Positions 9,459-20,621 of a DNA stretch of 64,000 nucleotides are shown piece after piece. A program made the position numbers and the translations under genes. Position 1 is the stretch's first letter. Each line of letters begins with the position of its first letter. The notes beneath the pieces are model-generated. The model worked only from the letters and a program-made list of their open reading frames with translations, was not told the DNA's origin and did not search any database. This DNA is from Pantoea cypripedii (GTDB taxonomy: Bacteria; Pseudomonadota; Gammaproteobacteria; Enterobacterales; Enterobacteriaceae), in the NCBI RefSeq assembly GCF_002095535.1, contig NZ_MLJI01000001.1:248001-312000 (forward strand), written 5' to 3'.

Positions 9459-10385
9459 ATGTCCGAGCAGTTCCTCTACTTCCTCCAGCAGATGTTCAAC
9501 GGAGTGACCCTGGGCAGCACCTATGCGCTGATTGCCATCGGGTACACCATGGTTTACGGCATTATCGGCATGATTAACTTCGCCCATGGCGAGGTGTACA
9601 TGATCGGTAGCTATGTTTCCTTTATCGTGATTGCCGCGCTGATGATGATGGGCATCGACACCACCTGGCTGATGATTGCCGCTGGGTTTGTCATGGCGAT
9701 CATCATCTCCAGCGCCTACGGCTGGAGCATCGAACGTGTGGCTTATAAGCCGGTTCGTTCCTCGAAGCGCCTGATCGCGCTGATCTCCGCCATCGGTATG
9801 TCGATCTTCCTGCAAAACTACGTCAGCCTGACGCAAGGCTCGCGCGATCTCGCGCTGCCGAGCCTGATCACCGGCCAATGGACGCTGGGCGAAAGCAACG
9901 GCTTTGCCGCCACGCTCTCCACCATGCAGCTGATGATCTGGGTGGTGACCTTTATCGCCATGCTGGCACTGACGATTTTTATCCGTTATTCGCGCATGGG
10001 CCGCGCCTGCCGTGCCTGCGCGGAAGACCTGAAAATGGCCAGCTTGCTGGGCATCAACACCGACCGCGTGATTTCGCTGACCTTTGTGATTGGCGCGGCG
10101 ATGGCGGCCGTTGCCGGGGTGTTGCTGGGGCAGTTCTACGGCTCCATCAACCCGTTTATCGGTTTTATGGCGGGGATGAAAGCCTTTACCGCCGCGGTGC
10201 TGGGTGGCATTGGCAGCATTCCGGGCGCGATGATTGGCGGCCTGGTACTGGGCATTGCCGAAGCGCTGACGTCGGCTTATCTCTCCACCGAATATAAAGA
10301 TGTGGTTTCCTTTGCGCTGCTGATTGTGGTGCTGCTGGTCATGCCGACCGGCATCCTTGGCCGTCCGGAGGTGGAAAAAGTATGA
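9459..10385 (+). CDS. livH: Branched-chain amino acid ABC permease LivH
   Basis: Inner-membrane permease of the LivFGHM importer. 308 residues, about eight TM helices. Conserved segments include [20 protein letters not shown] near the N-terminus and [20 protein letters not shown] near the C-terminus. It overlaps livM by 4 nt. Confidence 0.97.
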   Translation: MSEQFLYFLQQMFNGVTLGSTYALIAIGYTMVYGIIGMINFAHGEVYMIGSYVSFIVIAALMMMGIDTTWLMIAAGFVMAIIISSAYGWSIERVAYKPVRSSKRLIALISAIGMSIFLQNYVSLTQGSRDLALPSLITGQWTLGESNGFAATLSTMQLMIWVVTFIAMLALTIFIRYSRMGRACRACAEDLKMASLLGINTDRVISLTFVIGAAMAAVAGVLLGQFYGSINPFIGFMAGMKAFTAAVLGGIGSIPGAMIGGLVLGIAEALTSAYLSTEYKDVVSFALLIVVLLVMPTGILGRPEVEKV

Positions 10386-11653
10386 AGCGCCTCGGTCTGG
10401 TTAACGCCGTTGTCTCAACGGTGATGTTGCTGGTGCTTGCCACCTTTTTTATGGGCATGCGCCTTGATCTTGATGGCACCAAACTGGTGGTGTCGAATGC
10501 CGGAACGGTGCGCTGGAACTGGATTTTTGTCGGTTGCGGCGTGGTGTTTTTGTTCCAGCTGTTGCGTCCGTTATTCCAGGGTGTGTTGAAACGTGGCGGC
10601 AACGGGCTGGTGCTGCCGGGCTTTGATGGTTCAACGCCGAAGCAGAAGCTGGTAATGGTGCTGTTTATCGTCGCGGCGGTGATCTGGCCGTTCCTGGTGT
10701 CGCGCGGCAGTGTGGATATCGCCACCCTGACGTTGATCTACGTGATGCTGGGGCTGGGTCTTAACGTGGTGGTGGGGTTGTCTGGCTTGCTGGTACTGGG
10801 CTACGGCGGCTTCTATGCCATCGGTGCTTACACCTTCGCCTTGCTGAATCACTACTACGGTTTTGGTTTCTGGCAGAGCCTGCCGCTGGCGGGGCTGGTG
10901 GCCGGGGCGTTTGGTTTGTTGCTCGGCTTCCCGGTGCTGCGTCTGCGCGGTGATTACCTGGCGATCGTCACCCTCGGCTTTGGCGAGATTGTGCGTATCC
11001 TGCTGCTGAATAACACCGCCATTACCGGTGGTCCGAACGGCATCGCGCAGATCCCGAAACCGACCTTATTTGGTCTGGAGTTTGGCCGTAAGGTCAGCGA
11101 AGGCGGCTGGGGCACCTTCCATGAGGTGTTTGGCCTGAAATACGACCCGAATGACCGCGTTATTTTCCTCTATCTGGTCGCGCTGCTGCTGGTGGTGCTG
11201 ACGCTGATTATCATCAACCGTCTGCTGCGCATGCCGCTGGGACGTGCCTGGGAAGCGCTGCGCGAAGATGAAATCGCCTGTCGTTCCCTCGGCCTCAGCC
11301 CGACGCGTATCAAGCTGACGGCGTTCACCATCAGTGCGGCCTTCGCCGGGTTTGCCGGTACGTTGTTTGCCGCGCGCCAGGGCTTTGTCAGCCCGGAATC
11401 CTTCACCTTTGTCGAGTCGGCGTTTGTGCTGGCGATTGTGGTGCTGGGTGGGATGGGATCGCAGTTTGCCGTGATCCTCGCGGCGGTGCTGCTGGTGGTG
11501 TCGCGCGAGCTGATGCGCGATCTGAATGAATACAGCATGCTGGTGCTGGGTGGCTTAATGGTGCTGATGATGATTTGGCGTCCGCAGGGTCTGCTGCCGA
11601 TGAAACGTCCGCATCTGAAACTGAAACAGGGTAAAGCGGGAGAGCAGGCATGA
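10382..11653 (+). CDS. livM: Branched-chain amino acid ABC permease LivM
   Basis: Second permease of the importer. 423 residues, with an extra N-terminal hydrophobic region before the conserved core ([20 protein letters not shown], then [18 protein letters not shown]). The cytoplasmic coupling loop [18 protein letters not shown] contacts the ATPases. Overlaps both livH and livG by 4 nt. Confidence 0.97.
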   Translation: MKRLGLVNAVVSTVMLLVLATFFMGMRLDLDGTKLVVSNAGTVRWNWIFVGCGVVFLFQLLRPLFQGVLKRGGNGLVLPGFDGSTPKQKLVMVLFIVAAVIWPFLVSRGSVDIATLTLIYVMLGLGLNVVVGLSGLLVLGYGGFYAIGAYTFALLNHYYGFGFWQSLPLAGLVAGAFGLLLGFPVLRLRGDYLAIVTLGFGEIVRILLLNNTAITGGPNGIAQIPKPTLFGLEFGRKVSEGGWGTFHEVFGLKYDPNDRVIFLYLVALLLVVLTLIIINRLLRMPLGRAWEALREDEIACRSLGLSPTRIKLTAFTISAAFAGFAGTLFAARQGFVSPESFTFVESAFVLAIVVLGGMGSQFAVILAAVLLVVSRELMRDLNEYSMLVLGGLMVLMMIWRPQGLLPMKRPHLKLKQGKAGEQA

Positions 11654-12417
11654 GTCAGCCTTTATTAGCGGTAGAAGGCCTGATGATGCGCTTTGGTGGC
11701 CTGCTGGCGGTGAACAACGTAGCGCTGGAACTGCGTGAGCAGGAAATCGTGTCGCTGATCGGCCCGAATGGTGCCGGTAAAACCACGGTGTTCAACTGTC
11801 TGACCGGTTTCTACAAGCCAACGGGTGGCAGCATCAAACTGCGCGACCAGCATCTGGAAGGATTGCCGGGGCAGAAAATCGCGCGCATGGGCATTGTGCG
11901 TACCTTCCAGCACGTGCGTCTGTTCCGTGAGATGACGGTGATTGAAAACCTGCTGGTGGCGCAACATCAGCATCTGAAAAGCGGCGTGTTCTCCGGGTTG
12001 TTTAAAACCCCGGCTTTCCGCAAAGGGGAAAGTGAAGCGCTGGACCGTGCCGCGACCTGGCTGGAGCGTATTGGTCTGCTCGAACTGGCGAATCGCCAGG
12101 CGGGTAACCTGGCTTATGGTCAGCAGCGTCGGCTGGAGATTGCGCGCTGTATGGTGACGCGTCCGGAAATCCTGATGCTGGATGAGCCTGCCGCCGGTCT
12201 TAACCCGAAAGAGACACACGAACTGGACGAGCTGATCGCGGAACTGCGTGGCGAGCATAAGGTGTCGGTGTTGTTGATCGAACATGATATGAAGCTGGTG
12301 ATGGGGATTTCTGATCGCATCTACGTGGTCAATCAGGGAACGCCGCTGGCCAATGGCACGCCGGAAGAGATTCGTAACAACCCGGACGTGATCCGTGCCT
12401 ATTTAGGAGAGGCATAA
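11650..12417 (+). CDS. livG: Branched-chain amino acid ABC ATPase LivG
   Basis: ATP-binding subunit. 255 residues with Walker [10 protein letters not shown], a signature region in which the usual LSGGQ is replaced by [13 protein letters not shown] (typical for LivG), Walker [13 protein letters not shown] and switch motif IEHD. livF follows after 1 nt. Confidence 0.97.
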   Translation: MSQPLLAVEGLMMRFGGLLAVNNVALELREQEIVSLIGPNGAGKTTVFNCLTGFYKPTGGSIKLRDQHLEGLPGQKIARMGIVRTFQHVRLFREMTVIENLLVAQHQHLKSGVFSGLFKTPAFRKGESEALDRAATWLERIGLLELANRQAGNLAYGQQRRLEIARCMVTRPEILMLDEPAAGLNPKETHELDELIAELRGEHKVSVLLIEHDMKLVMGISDRIYVVNQGTPLANGTPEEIRNNPDVIRAYLGEA

Positions 12418-12418
12418 C

Positions 12419-13132
12419 ATGGCCAACCCGATGTTAACTATTGAAAACGTCAGCGCGCATTACGGCAAAATTCAGGCGCTGCATAACGTCAGCCTGTATA
12501 TCAATCAGGGAGAGATTGTCACCCTGATCGGTGCCAACGGTGCGGGTAAAACCACGCTGCTCGGCACGCTGTGCGGCGAGCCGCGCGCCACCTCGGGTGC
12601 CATCACGTTTGATGGCAAAACCATTACCGACTGGCAAACCGCGCGCATTATGCGCGAGGCGATCGCCATCGTGCCGGAAGGGCGGCGGGTGTTTTCGCGC
12701 ATGACAGTGGAAGAGAACCTGGCAATGGGTGGCTTCTTTGCCAGCCGTAGCCAGTATCAGGAGCGTATTGAACGCGTTTATGATCTGTTCCCACGTCTGG
12801 CAGAGCGTAAGGTGCAGCGTGCAGGCACCATGTCGGGCGGTGAGCAGCAGATGCTGGCGATTGGCCGTGCGCTGATGAGCCAGCCGCGTCTGCTGTTGCT
12901 GGATGAACCGTCACTGGGCCTCGCGCCGATCATCATTCAGCAGATTTTCGACACCATCGAACAGCTGCGTAAAGAAGGGATGACCATCTTCCTGGTGGAG
13001 CAGAACGCCAACCAGGCGCTGAAACTGGCCGACCGTGGCTACGTGCTGGAGAACGGGCATGTGGTGCTGGAGGATACCGGCGAGGCGTTGTTATCCAACG
13101 AAGCGGTACGTAGTGCATATTTGGGTGCCTGA
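12419..13132 (+). CDS. livF: Branched-chain amino acid ABC ATPase LivF
   Basis: Second ATPase of the importer. 237 residues: Walker A GANGAGKTT, signature MSGGEQQMLAIGRAL, Walker B LLLLDEPSLGLAP, switch LVEQN. Last gene of the operon; followed by REP-like palindromes instead of a classical terminator. Confidence 0.97.
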   Translation: MANPMLTIENVSAHYGKIQALHNVSLYINQGEIVTLIGANGAGKTTLLGTLCGEPRATSGAITFDGKTITDWQTARIMREAIAIVPEGRRVFSRMTVEENLAMGGFFASRSQYQERIERVYDLFPRLAERKVQRAGTMSGGEQQMLAIGRALMSQPRLLLLDEPSLGLAPIIIQQIFDTIEQLRKEGMTIFLVEQNANQALKLADRGYVLENGHVVLEDTGEALLSNEAVRSAYLGA

Positions 13133-13163
13133 CCTGTAGCTACCGTCTTGAGCGTCAATCCCT

Positions 13164-13215
13164 GGTGCGAATAAATTCGCACCCTACAGATGTAGGGTCG
13201 GCATTAATGCCGACC
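13164..13215. repeat. Cluster of three short palindromes
   Basis: Three adjoining dyads: GGTGCGAATAAATTCGCACC (13164-13183), CCCTACAGATGTAGGG (13182-13197) and GGTCGGCATTAATGCCGACC (13196-13215). Each can form a hairpin. They resemble dispersed intergenic repeats and lie directly after livF, where they could protect the mRNA 3' end. Confidence 0.7.
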
Positions 13216-13237
13216 AGGCCAGGAACCGCACGGAGCC

Positions 13238-13312
13238 GTAGCGGCGCGATTTATCGCGCTGTTTTTTTGCCACCGTAACGGCTGAACGGCGCGCGATAAA
13301 TCGCGCCGCTAC
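13238..13312. repeat. BIME-like pair of inverted REP elements
   Basis: A 22-bp unit with the palindromic core GCGCGATTTATCGCGC at 13238-13259 is repeated as an exact reverse complement at 13291-13312, 31 bp apart. The same unit recurs at 25270-25291 and in partial form near 32964, 43395 and 55473. It marks a genome-wide REP family in this strain. Confidence 0.85.
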
Positions 13313-13356
13313 ACCAGGTACGGTTGGCAAAATCGCGCCAATCTAAACTCTTGTCC

Positions 13357-13410
13357 CTGTCATATTCCCGTCATTAACCTGTTATTTTTCCGTCATTTTC
13401 CCGTGTCATG
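13357..13410 (+). promoter_or_regulatory. Tandem Pho box array of ugpB
   Basis: Direct repeats with an 11-bp period: CTGTCATATTC, CCGTCATTAAC, CTGTTATTTTT, CCGTCATTTTC, then CCGTGTCATG. Pairs of such 7-mers with 4-bp spacers are PhoB binding sites, so at least two PhoB dimers can bind. They end about 60 bp before the ugpB start and imply induction by phosphate starvation. Confidence 0.92.
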
Positions 13411-13469
13411 TTACTTCGCGAACAAAAAATGCGTGATTTCGCGCGTATCTAACAGCACAGGAAAACTTT

Positions 13470-14786
13470 ATGTCCGCTTTTACGCTTCGTCCCCGCCTGA
13501 TGAGTGCTCTGCTCGGTCTGGCGCTCAGCGGTAATGCGCTGGCTGCTACCGAAATTCCTTTCTGGCACTCAATGGAAGGCGAGTTAGGCAAAGAAGTTGA
13601 TTCTCTGGCACAACGTTTTAACCAGGCTCACCCAGACTACAAAATCGTCCCGGTCTACAAAGGCAACTATGAACAGAGCCTGGCGGCGGGGATTGCAGCA
13701 GTACGTACCGGCAAAGCACCGGCCATTTTGCAGGTGTATGAAGTGGGTACCGCGACCATGATGGCATCGAAAGCCATTGTGCCGGTGCACCAGGTTTTCC
13801 AGGATGCCGGTATCGCTTTCGATGAAAAACAGTTCGTCCCAACTGTGGCGGGCTACTACAGCGATTCAAGCGGCCATCTGATCTCCCAGCCGTTTAACAG
13901 CTCCACTCCGGTGCTGTACTACAACAAAGACGCCTTCAAAAAAGCCGGTCTGAACCCGGATCAACCGCCGAAAACCTGGCAGGAACTGGCGAAAGACGCC
14001 GATGCGCTGCGTAAAGCAGGCATGACCTGTGGTTACGCCAGCGGCTGGCAGGGCTGGATTCAGATTGAAAACTTCAGCGCCTGGCATGCTCTGCCGGTAG
14101 CGACCAAAAACAACGGCTTTGACGGCACAGACGCGGTGCTGGAATTCAACAAGCCGGTGCAGGTTCGTCATATCCAGATGCTGGAAGATATGAACAAGAA
14201 GGGTGATTTCACCTACTTTGGCCGTAAAGATGAATCAACCGCCAAGTTCTATAACGGCGATTGCGGCATCACCACAGCCTCTTCCGGTTCACTGGCGGAT
14301 ATCAAACATTACGCCAAATTCAACTTTGGTGTCGGCATGATGCCGTATGACTCCACCGTACCGAACGCACCGCAGAACGCCATCATCGGTGGTGCCAGCC
14401 TGTGGGTGATGAAAGGCAAAGATGCCAACACCTACAAAGGTGTCGCGGAGTTTATGCAGTTCCTGGCCCAGCCGGAAATCGCCGCGGAATGGCACCAGAA
14501 AACCGGTTATCTGCCGATCACCACCGCCGCTTATGAGCTGACCAAACAGCAGGGCTTCTATGACAAGAACCCAGGCGCAGACATTGCGACGCGTCAGATG
14601 CTGAACAAAGATCCGCTGCCGTTCACCAAAGGGATGCGTCTGGGCAACATGCCGCAGATTCGTACCATTGTGGACGAGGAGCTGGAAGGCGTGTGGACTG
14701 GCAAACAGTCACCGCAGGCAGCGCTGGATAACTCAGTGAAACGCGGAAACGAACTGCTGCGCCGTTTTGAGCAGCAGGTGAAGTAA
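13470..14786 (+). CDS. ugpB: sn-Glycerol-3-phosphate ABC transporter, periplasmic binding protein
   Basis: Captures glycerol-3-phosphate and glycerophosphodiesters in the periplasm for UgpAEC. 438 residues with a signal peptide ending NALA (about residue 25). The mature start [15 protein letters not shown] is the family hallmark. A type II periplasmic fold (extracellular solute-binding family 1). First gene of ugpBAECQ, under the Pho boxes at 13357-13410. Confidence 0.97.
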   Translation: MSAFTLRPRLMSALLGLALSGNALAATEIPFWHSMEGELGKEVDSLAQRFNQAHPDYKIVPVYKGNYEQSLAAGIAAVRTGKAPAILQVYEVGTATMMASKAIVPVHQVFQDAGIAFDEKQFVPTVAGYYSDSSGHLISQPFNSSTPVLYYNKDAFKKAGLNPDQPPKTWQELAKDADALRKAGMTCGYASGWQGWIQIENFSAWHALPVATKNNGFDGTDAVLEFNKPVQVRHIQMLEDMNKKGDFTYFGRKDESTAKFYNGDCGITTASSGSLADIKHYAKFNFGVGMMPYDSTVPNAPQNAIIGGASLWVMKGKDANTYKGVAEFMQFLAQPEIAAEWHQKTGYLPITTAAYELTKQQGFYDKNPGADIATRQMLNKDPLPFTKGMRLGNMPQIRTIVDEELEGVWTGKQSPQAALDNSVKRGNELLRRFEQQVK

Positions 14787-14796
14787 CCGCCGTAAC

Positions 14797-14821
14797 GGGG
14801 CAGATCTGCGCGATCTGCCCC
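14797..14821 (+). terminator. Intercistronic stem-loop ugpB-ugpA
   Basis: A perfect 10-bp stem (GGGGCAGATC with GATCTGCCCC) around TGCGC, followed by GATCTTTTT. It sits 11 nt after ugpB and probably limits read-through so that the binding protein is made in excess over the permeases. Confidence 0.8.
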
Positions 14822-14847
14822 GATCTTTTTGCCTGACCGAGTCTGCT

Positions 14848-15735
14848 ATGTCCTCATCACGCCCCGTATTCCACTCCCGTTTGTTACCTTATTTGCTGGT
14901 GCTGCCACAGCTGGTGATTACCGCCATCTTCTTTTTGTGGCCAGCGGGTGAAGCGCTATGGTATTCGCTGCAAAACCTTGATCCCTTTGGTATTTCCAGC
15001 ACTTTTGTTGGGCTGGATAACTTCCGTCGCCTGTTTAACGATGAATACTACCTGGCGTCTTTCTGGACCACCATTGAGTTCAGCACGCTGGTGACGGTAT
15101 GCGGCATGCTGTTTTCGCTACTGCTGGCGGCGCTGGTGGATTACGTGATACGGCTGAAGAAGCTGTATCAAACCCTGCTGTTGCTGCCCTATGCGGTGGC
15201 TCCGGTCGTGGCGGCGGTGCTGTGGATGTTCCTGTTTAACCCTGGACTCGGTCTGTTCAGCCATCTTCTGAACCAAATCGGCTACGACTGGAACTACGCG
15301 CAGAACAGCGGCCAGGCGATGTTCCTGATTGTTCTGGCGTCGATCTGGCAGCAGATGAGCTACAACTTCCTGTTTTTCTTTGCGGCGCTGCAATCGATCC
15401 CTAAATCGCTGGTGGAAGCCGCGGCGATTGATGGAGCCGGACCGGTGCGTCGTTTCTTTAACCTGTCCCTGCCGCTGATCACCCCGGTGAGTTTCTTCCT
15501 GCTGGTGGTCAACCTGGTATACGCCTTCTTCGATACCTTCCCGGTGATCGATGCGGCGACCGGCGGCGGCCCGGTGCAGGCCACCACCACGCTGATCTAT
15601 AAAATTTATCGCGAAGGTTTTACCGGGCTGGATCTCTCCTCGTCGGCGGCGCAATCGGTAGTACTGATGTTGCTGGTGATTGGCCTGACTATCCTGCAAT
15701 TCCGCTTTGTCGAGCGTAAGGTGCAATACCAATGA
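14848..15735 (+). CDS. ugpA: sn-Glycerol-3-phosphate ABC permease UgpA
   Basis: Inner-membrane permease, 295 residues, six TM helices of the MalF type. The coupling EAA loop is [21 protein letters not shown]. Overlaps ugpE by 4 nt. Confidence 0.97.
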   Translation: MSSSRPVFHSRLLPYLLVLPQLVITAIFFLWPAGEALWYSLQNLDPFGISSTFVGLDNFRRLFNDEYYLASFWTTIEFSTLVTVCGMLFSLLLAALVDYVIRLKKLYQTLLLLPYAVAPVVAAVLWMFLFNPGLGLFSHLLNQIGYDWNYAQNSGQAMFLIVLASIWQQMSYNFLFFFAALQSIPKSLVEAAAIDGAGPVRRFFNLSLPLITPVSFFLLVVNLVYAFFDTFPVIDAATGGGPVQATTTLIYKIYREGFTGLDLSSSAAQSVVLMLLVIGLTILQFRFVERKVQYQ

Positions 15736-16577
15736 TTGAGAACCGACGCGGGCTGGATATCTTCAGCCACACGCTGCTGGTGCTGGGCGTGCTGACCATT
15801 CTGTTTCCGCTGTATGTCGCTTTTGTCGCGGCTACGCTGGATAACAACGCGGTGTATCAGGTGCCGATGACGCTGATCCCTGGCACGCATTTATGGGACA
15901 ACATTTCCCGCATCTGGACCCAGGGGGTGAACGGCAGTGGCCCGGCCTTTGGTCTGATGCTGCTCAACAGCCTGTTGATGGCTCTCGGCATTACCGTGGG
16001 AAAAATTACCGTCTCGATGCTGTCGGCATTTGCGCTGGTGTGGTTCCGCTTTCCGCTACGCTCGTTATTTTTCTGGCTGATCTTCATCACCCTGATGCTG
16101 CCGGTGGAAGTGCGTATCTTCCCGACGGTGGAAGTGATTTCGACGCTGCATATGCTCGACAGCTACAGCGGTCTGACGCTGCCACTGATGGCGTCTGCCA
16201 CCGCCACCTTCCTGTTTCGTCAGTTCTTTATGTCACTGCCGGATGAATTGATTGAAGCCGCGCGTATCGACGGTGCCAGTCCGATGCGTTTCTTCTGGGA
16301 CATCGTGCTGCCGCTGTCGAAGACCAACCTGGCGGCGCTGTTCGTGATCACCTTTATCTACGGCTGGAACCAGTACCTGTGGCCGCTGCTGATTATCAAC
16401 GACGCCAGCCTCGGCACCGCAGTCGCTGGGGTGAGAAGTATGATCAACACCAGCGGCGGACCGACGCAGTGGAACGAAGTGATGGCGGCAATGTTATTAA
16501 CCCTGATCCCACCGGTGGTGGTGGTTTTAGTCATGCAGCGTGCCTTTGTGCGTGGCCTGGTGGAGAGTGAGAAATAA
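15732..16577 (+). CDS. ugpE: sn-Glycerol-3-phosphate ABC permease UgpE
   Basis: Second permease, 281 residues, six TM helices of the MalG type. EAA loop: [20 protein letters not shown]. Start overlaps the ugpA stop (ATGA). ugpC begins 1 nt after its stop. Confidence 0.97.
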   Translation: MIENRRGLDIFSHTLLVLGVLTILFPLYVAFVAATLDNNAVYQVPMTLIPGTHLWDNISRIWTQGVNGSGPAFGLMLLNSLLMALGITVGKITVSMLSAFALVWFRFPLRSLFFWLIFITLMLPVEVRIFPTVEVISTLHMLDSYSGLTLPLMASATATFLFRQFFMSLPDELIEAARIDGASPMRFFWDIVLPLSKTNLAALFVITFIYGWNQYLWPLLIINDASLGTAVAGVRSMINTSGGPTQWNEVMAAMLLTLIPPVVVVLVMQRAFVRGLVESEK

Positions 16578-16578
16578 A

Positions 16579-17652
16579 ATGGCAGGCGTAACCCTTCAGA
16601 CCGTCACCAAATCGTATGACGGCAAAAATCAGATCATTCAGCCGCTGAATATCACCATCAATGACGGTGAATTTATGGTGATGGTGGGGCCTTCCGGCTG
16701 CGGTAAATCGACGCTGCTGCGTATGGTTGCCGGGCTGGAGCGCGTCACCTCCGGCGATATTTATATCGACGACAAACGCGTGACCGACCTTGAACCGAAA
16801 GATCGTGGTATCGCCATGGTGTTCCAGAACTATGCGCTCTATCCGCATATGACGGTGGAAGAGAACATGGCCTATGGCCTGAAAATCCGTGGTATGGGCA
16901 AAGAACAGATTCGCCAGCGCGTGCTGGAAGCAGCACGCAGCCTGGAGCTGGATCACCTGCTGACGCGTCGTCCGCGCGAACTGTCCGGCGGCCAACGCCA
17001 GCGTGTGGCGATGGGACGCGCTATCGTGCGTGAACCGGCGGTGTTCCTGTTCGATGAACCTTTGTCGAACCTCGATGCCCGCCTGCGCGTGCAAATGCGT
17101 CTGGAGTTGCAGCAGCTGCATCGCCGTCTGCAAACCACCAGCCTGTACGTGACGCACGATCAGGTCGAAGCGATGACGCTGGCACAACGGGTGATGGTGA
17201 TGAACAAAGGGGTCGTTGAGCAACTGGGCACGCCAGTTGAAGTGTACGAGCGCCCCGCCAGCCAGTTTGTTGCTGCCTTTATCGGCGCACCGGCGATGAA
17301 CCTGCTGCCGGGGCAAATCAACAGCGACGGCACGCGTTTCAACCTTGATGCGCTGCACGCGTTGCCGCTTGGGGAAAGCAAAGCGAAATGGGCCAACCGT
17401 CCCCTGACGCTGGGCATTCGCCCGGAGCATATTCAGCTCAGCAGCCGCGAAGAAGGTGGCATTCCGCTGGTGGTGGAGACGCTGGAAATGCTCGGTGCCG
17501 ATAATCTGGCGCATGGTCGTATCGGTGACGCGCGATTGGTGGTACGTTTGCCGCACAGCGAACGCCCGCAGGCGGGCAGCACCCTATGGCTGCAACTCCC
17601 GGCGGATGCGTTACATTTCTTCGATTCAACCCATGGAAAGCGTCTGGAATGA
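16579..17652 (+). CDS. ugpC: sn-Glycerol-3-phosphate ABC ATPase UgpC
   Basis: ATPase of the importer. 357 residues, close to E. coli (356). The start is the ATG at 16579, just after the ugpE stop; the frame is open further upstream inside ugpE, but the family N-terminus is [13 protein letters not shown]. Walker [10 protein letters not shown], signature LSGGQRQR, Walker [13 protein letters not shown], then a C-terminal MalK-type regulatory domain (TOBE). Overlaps ugpQ by 4 nt. Confidence 0.97.
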   Translation: MAGVTLQTVTKSYDGKNQIIQPLNITINDGEFMVMVGPSGCGKSTLLRMVAGLERVTSGDIYIDDKRVTDLEPKDRGIAMVFQNYALYPHMTVEENMAYGLKIRGMGKEQIRQRVLEAARSLELDHLLTRRPRELSGGQRQRVAMGRAIVREPAVFLFDEPLSNLDARLRVQMRLELQQLHRRLQTTSLYVTHDQVEAMTLAQRVMVMNKGVVEQLGTPVEVYERPASQFVAAFIGAPAMNLLPGQINSDGTRFNLDALHALPLGESKAKWANRPLTLGIRPEHIQLSSREEGGIPLVVETLEMLGADNLAHGRIGDARLVVRLPHSERPQAGSTLWLQLPADALHFFDSTHGKRLE

Positions 17653-18392
17653 GTAAGCACAACTGGCCTTATCCGCATATCGTTGCCCATCGTGGCGGCG
17701 GGAAACTGGCCCCGGAAAATACCCTCGCCGCCATTGATATGGGCGCGCATTATCGTCACCAGATGATTGAGTTTGACGCCAAACTCTCCGACGATCGGCA
17801 GATTTTCCTGTTACATGACGACACGCTGGATCGTACCAGCAATGGCTGGGGCGTGGCGGGCGATCTGCCCTGGGACAAACTGGCGCAGCTGGATGCTGGC
17901 AGCTGGTTTAGCAACAAGTTTGCCGGTGAACCGCTGGCGTTGCTGAGTGATGTGGCGGCGCGTTGTCGTCAGCATCAGATGATGGCGAATATTGAAATCA
18001 AACCGACCACCGGCAAAGAGGTGGAAACCGGGCGTGATGTGGCATTAGCCGCGCGCGAACTGTGGCAGGGGCAAACTGCGCCACTGCTGTCATCTTTCTC
18101 TTATGACGCGCTGGAAGCGGCCATGCAGGCGGTACCGGAACTGCCGCGTGGTTTACTGCTGGATAGCTGGCATGACGACTGGCAGGCGCTGACAGCAAGC
18201 CTCGATTGCGTATCGATACATCTCAACCACAAGTTGCTGGATGCCGAACGCACCGCGCAGCTGAAGGCGGCGGGTCTGCACATTCTGGTGTATACCGTGA
18301 ATCAGCCCGAGCGGGCGCGCGAGCTGTTGAGCTGGGGTGTCGATGCGATCTGTACCGACCGCATCGATATTATCGGTCCCGACTTCCGTTAG
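17649..18392 (+). CDS. ugpQ: Glycerophosphodiester phosphodiesterase, cytosolic
   Basis: Hydrolyses imported glycerophosphodiesters to glycerol-3-phosphate and an alcohol. 247 residues from the ATG at 17649. The GDPD motifs are visible: [18 protein letters not shown] with the catalytic His, then EFDAKLS and [11 protein letters not shown], and NIEIKPT. No signal peptide, consistent with action after uptake. Its stop codon interlocks with the convergent yhhA stop. Confidence 0.97.
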   Translation: MSKHNWPYPHIVAHRGGGKLAPENTLAAIDMGAHYRHQMIEFDAKLSDDRQIFLLHDDTLDRTSNGWGVAGDLPWDKLAQLDAGSWFSNKFAGEPLALLSDVAARCRQHQMMANIEIKPTTGKEVETGRDVALAARELWQGQTAPLLSSFSYDALEAAMQAVPELPRGLLLDSWHDDWQALTASLDCVSIHLNHKLLDAERTAQLKAAGLHILVYTVNQPERARELLSWGVDAICTDRIDIIGPDFR

Positions 18393-18676
18393 TAGCCATT
18401 CTGTTGCTGCTGTTGCTGGCCCGGCTGCGATTTGATGACGCGCTGCTGGGCGCTATCGCGATGTTCCTGCATTTTGCGCTGCAAATCCTGTTTCTGCTGC
18501 TGCTGATCCTGTTGCAGTTTCAGCTTCTGCTGTTGCTGCTGAATTTGCATCTGCGTCTGCATCCGTTGCTGACTTGGGTTATAACCGGGTTCGAACGGTT
18601 GATTGGTGTTATTCAGCATATTCGCCATGCTGCTTAACGGCAGCAGGGTCGCGAAAACGATTAGCCATTTTTTCAT
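18389..18676 (-). CDS. yhhA: DUF2756 family Gln-rich exported protein YhhA
   Basis: 95 residues. The start at 18676 follows GGAGGAACAACC; a longer reading frame to 18733 lacks a ribosome site. Signal peptide of about 17-18 residues ([18 protein letters not shown]), then a low-complexity chain dominated by Gln, with [14 protein letters not shown] and a polar C-terminus. Same place as E. coli yhhA (between ugpQ and ggt). Function unknown. Convergent with ugpQ; the two genes share 4 nt at their ends. Confidence 0.85.
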   Translation of the reverse strand: MKKWLIVFATLLPLSSMANMLNNTNQPFEPGYNPSQQRMQTQMQIQQQQQKLKLQQDQQQQKQDLQRKMQEHRDSAQQRVIKSQPGQQQQQQNGY

Positions 18677-18869
18677 GGTTGTTCCTCCATTAGTACCGCT
18701 GTGCTGTGTGTCACTCATGCCTTTCAGGCACAAACGCGGTAACCATAAGTTTATGCGATATTAAAAAGTAGCTATCCAGGAGTGCGCCGAATTTACCGAA
18801 GCTGCTAATCTTTTTCATTCTTTGTAAACACTTGCATCAATGTAAACAACTGAAAAGGATGGTGGCGGC

Positions 18870-20621
18870 ATGAGGATACAAGGCAGTGTGCGTCGGTTTG
18901 GCTGGGCGTTGTTGTTGAGTTTTACCGTGGTTCAGGGAGGGCAGGCGGCAGCGCAGAGCGCACCACCGGTTTCTTACGGTGTGGATAGCGACACATTTCA
19001 TCCGGTGAAGGCGAAACACGGCATGGTGGCATCGGTGGATGCGACGGCCACGGAAGTGGGGGTGCAGATTCTCAGGCAGGGCGGTAATGCCGTCGATGCC
19101 GCTGTGGCGGTCGGTTTTGCGCTGGCGGTCACCCATCCGCAGGCCGGTAACCTCGGCGGCGGCGGGTTTATGCTGCTGCGTACCGCTTCCGGCCATACCA
19201 CCGCCATCGATTTTCGTGAAATGGCCCCGGCACGCGCTTCGCGTAATATGTTCCTCGATAAGCAGGGCAATGCCGACAGTAAGTTATCACTCACTTCCCA
19301 TCTGGCCTCCGGCACGCCGGGCACCGTCGCCGGTTTTGCACTGGCTGCGCAGAAATATGGCACGTTACCGTTAAGCACCTTGCTGGCTCCGGCGATCAAG
19401 CTGGCGCGTAACGGTATCATCGTCAATGATGCGCTGGCAGATGATCTGGCCACCTACGGCAAAGAGAACCTGATCCACCATGACAATAGCCGCGCCATTT
19501 TCTACAAAGCGGACGGCCAGCCTTACCAGCAAGGCGATCGTCTGGTGCAGAAAAACCTCGCGCACAGCCTGCAACTGATTGCCCAGCAGGGGCCGGATGC
19601 TTTTTATAAAGGCAAAATCGCGGACGAAATCGCCGCAGAGATGGCGCAACACGGCGGCCTGATTGGCAAGGCCGATCTCGCGGCTTACCGGGCTGTCGAG
19701 CGTAAACCGGTGAGCGGTAGCTACCGTGGCTATGAAGTGTTTTCAATGCCGCCACCGTCCTCCGGTGGCATCCATATTATTGAGATCCTCAATATCCTGG
19801 AAAATTTCGATCTGGCAAAAATGGGTTTCGGCAGCGCGGATGCGATGCAGGTGATGGCTGAGGCGGAAAAATATGCCTATGCCGACCGCTCGGAATATCT
19901 CGGCGACCCGGATTTCGTCAAGGTGCCGCAGCAGGCACTGACCAGCAAAGCTTATGCGAAATCGCTGGCACAGCAGATCGACATCAACAAAGCGCGTCCA
20001 TCAAGCGAAATCAAACCGGGCAAGCTGGAGCCGTATGAAAGCAACCAAACCACTCACTTCTCGGTGGTGGATAAAGACGGCAACGCGGTGGCGGTGACTT
20101 ATACCCTGAATACCTATTTTGGCAGCGGTATCGTCGCGGGCCAGAGCGGCATTCTGATGAACAACGAAATGGATGATTTCTCCGCGAAGCCGGGTACGCC
20201 GAACGTATATGGCTTAGTCGGTGGTGACGCTAACGCGGTACAGCCTGCCAAGCGCCCGCTTTCCTCGATGTCGCCGACTATCGTGGCGAAAGATGGCAAA
20301 ACCTGGCTGGTCACCGGCAGTCCGGGAGGCAGCCGTATTATCACTACTGTGCTGCAAATGGTGGTTAACAGCATCGATTTTGGTATGAACGTCGCGGAGG
20401 CGACCAATGCACCGCGCTTCCATCATCAGTGGCTGCCGGATCAGCTGCGTGTGGAGAAGGGGTTTAGCCCGGATACTTTGCGTTTGCTGGAGAGCAAGGG
20501 GCAGCATGTGAAGGTCATGCCGGCGATGGGTAGCACCCAGAGTATTATGATTGGGCCGGATGGCATGCGTTATGGGGCGTCAGATCCGCGCTCAGTGGAT
20601 GATTTAAGTGCCGGGTATTGA
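18870..20621 (+). CDS. ggt: Gamma-glutamyltranspeptidase, periplasmic
   Basis: Transfers or hydrolyses the gamma-glutamyl group of glutathione and related peptides in the periplasm. 583 residues with an N-terminal signal peptide (about 27 residues, ending QAAAQS). A proenzyme that cleaves itself before the nucleophilic Thr394 in NQTTHFSVVDKDGNAV to give large and small subunits. The lid-loop and glutamate-binding parts (NEMDDFS, PLSSMSPT, GSPGGS) are intact. Monocistronic here. Confidence 0.97.
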   Translation: MRIQGSVRRFGWALLLSFTVVQGGQAAAQSAPPVSYGVDSDTFHPVKAKHGMVASVDATATEVGVQILRQGGNAVDAAVAVGFALAVTHPQAGNLGGGGFMLLRTASGHTTAIDFREMAPARASRNMFLDKQGNADSKLSLTSHLASGTPGTVAGFALAAQKYGTLPLSTLLAPAIKLARNGIIVNDALADDLATYGKENLIHHDNSRAIFYKADGQPYQQGDRLVQKNLAHSLQLIAQQGPDAFYKGKIADEIAAEMAQHGGLIGKADLAAYRAVERKPVSGSYRGYEVFSMPPPSSGGIHIIEILNILENFDLAKMGFGSADAMQVMAEAEKYAYADRSEYLGDPDFVKVPQQALTSKAYAKSLAQQIDINKARPSSEIKPGKLEPYESNQTTHFSVVDKDGNAVAVTYTLNTYFGSGIVAGQSGILMNNEMDDFSAKPGTPNVYGLVGGDANAVQPAKRPLSSMSPTIVAKDGKTWLVTGSPGGSRIITTVLQMVVNSIDFGMNVAEATNAPRFHHQWLPDQLRVEKGFSPDTLRLLESKGQHVKVMPAMGSTQSIMIGPDGMRYGASDPRSVDDLSAGY

